Part shown: piece by piece, positions 63,909 to 64,000 of the stretch
How positions within the stretch are numbered: position 1 is the stretch's first letter
Layout: every line of letters starts with the position of its first letter
DNA from: Pseudomonas synxantha
GTDB lineage: Bacteria; Pseudomonadota; Gammaproteobacteria; Pseudomonadales; Pseudomonadaceae
DNA: 64,000 bases
Direction of reading: 5' to 3'
Assembly: GCF_900105675.1 (NCBI RefSeq)
Contig: NZ_LT629786.1
Coordinates: forward strand, 3,348,001-3,412,000
Position numbers and translations under genes: made by a program
Notes under the pieces: model-generated
Told to the model about the DNA's origin: nothing
Databases searched by the model: none
Seen by the model: the letters and a program-made list of their open reading frames with translations, nothing else

Positions 63909-64000
63909 ATGGATTTCTACCTGCACGATGTGTCTGAATTTCCGTTTGTAGCATTGCGCTCTGATCGCTGTCCGCCCGGATATGCCGAACAATGGGGCAA
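63909..64000 (+). CDS. Partial gene at the right edge, unknown product
   Basis: Thirty codons are visible (MDFYLHDVSEFPFVALRSD...), then the window ends. GGGAG stands 6 bases before the ATG, and a perfect operator copy precedes it, so it is probably a member of the FadR-type regulon. No family recognised from this short stretch. Confidence 0.6.
   Translation, partial: MDFYLHDVSEFPFVALRSDRCPPGYAEQWG

Overview
The window looks like a Pseudomonas genome segment. About its first 35 kb is the conjugation and replication backbone of an integrative and conjugative element (ICE) of the PFGI-1/PAGI/clc type. This rests on an almost unbroken series of the protein families seen only in such elements: a ParB-like protein, DUF2857, STY4528, PFL_4669/TIGR03761, DUF3158, SSB, TopB, DUF3577/STY4534, RadC, PilL-N, TIGR03759, lytic transglycosylase, TIGR03765, TraD, TIGR03747, RAQPRD, TIGR03758, TIGR03745, TIGR03750, TIGR03746, TIGR03749, TIGR03752, TIGR03751, TIGR03744, TIGR03756, TIGR03755, TraG-N, DUF3742, ArdC and a MobH relaxase. 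The left edge cuts a gene.

Layout. 1-7.1 kb is a replication/maintenance module with iteron-like repeats and paired palindromes. 7.1-10.3 kb is a regulated accessory block (DUF3577, RadC, small proteins) behind a long structured leader. A perfect terminator at 10.35 kb separates it from the mating-pair-formation and coupling genes at 10.4-30.3 kb, which are mostly joined by 4-base overlaps. That series is broken by a reverse-strand low-GC membrane gene (16.4-17.6 kb) and by a small replacement cassette (25.3-26.0 kb). 30.3-34.8 kb carries DUF3742, a second copy of the structured leader, ArdC and the MobH relaxase. 34.8-43.7 kb is an accessory, defence-like island: a reverse transcriptase plus PD-(D/E)xK nuclease operon with a structured upstream element, and a large nuclease-like gene split by an IS3-family element that itself carries an IS30-family element. 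44.1-44.66 kb holds a broken tyrosine integrase.

From 44.7 kb to the right edge the content is metabolic and regulatory: two SDR enzymes with a LysR regulator; GTP cyclohydrolase I and FolX/FolB with a FadR-type regulator; a Tsx-like channel; amidohydrolase, alpha/beta hydrolase and FAH-family genes; a second FadR-type regulator; an IMP dehydrogenase; a four-gene operon of regulator, siderophore-interacting protein, TonB receptor and RhtX/FptX-like permease; an MFS exporter with a CMD-family protein; and a divergent TetR regulator. An identical 15-base motif occurs three times here (47568, 61249, 63849), with two weaker relatives, and probably marks a shared regulon of the two related FadR-type regulators. 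Whether this part is ICE cargo or flanking chromosome cannot be settled, because no att site or tRNA was recognised.

The least explained parts are the reverse transcriptase/nuclease pair with its structured upstream element, the in-frame reconstructable two-nuclease gene, the pair of leader RNAs that covary with each other, and the regularly spaced alternating repeats inside the replication gene.
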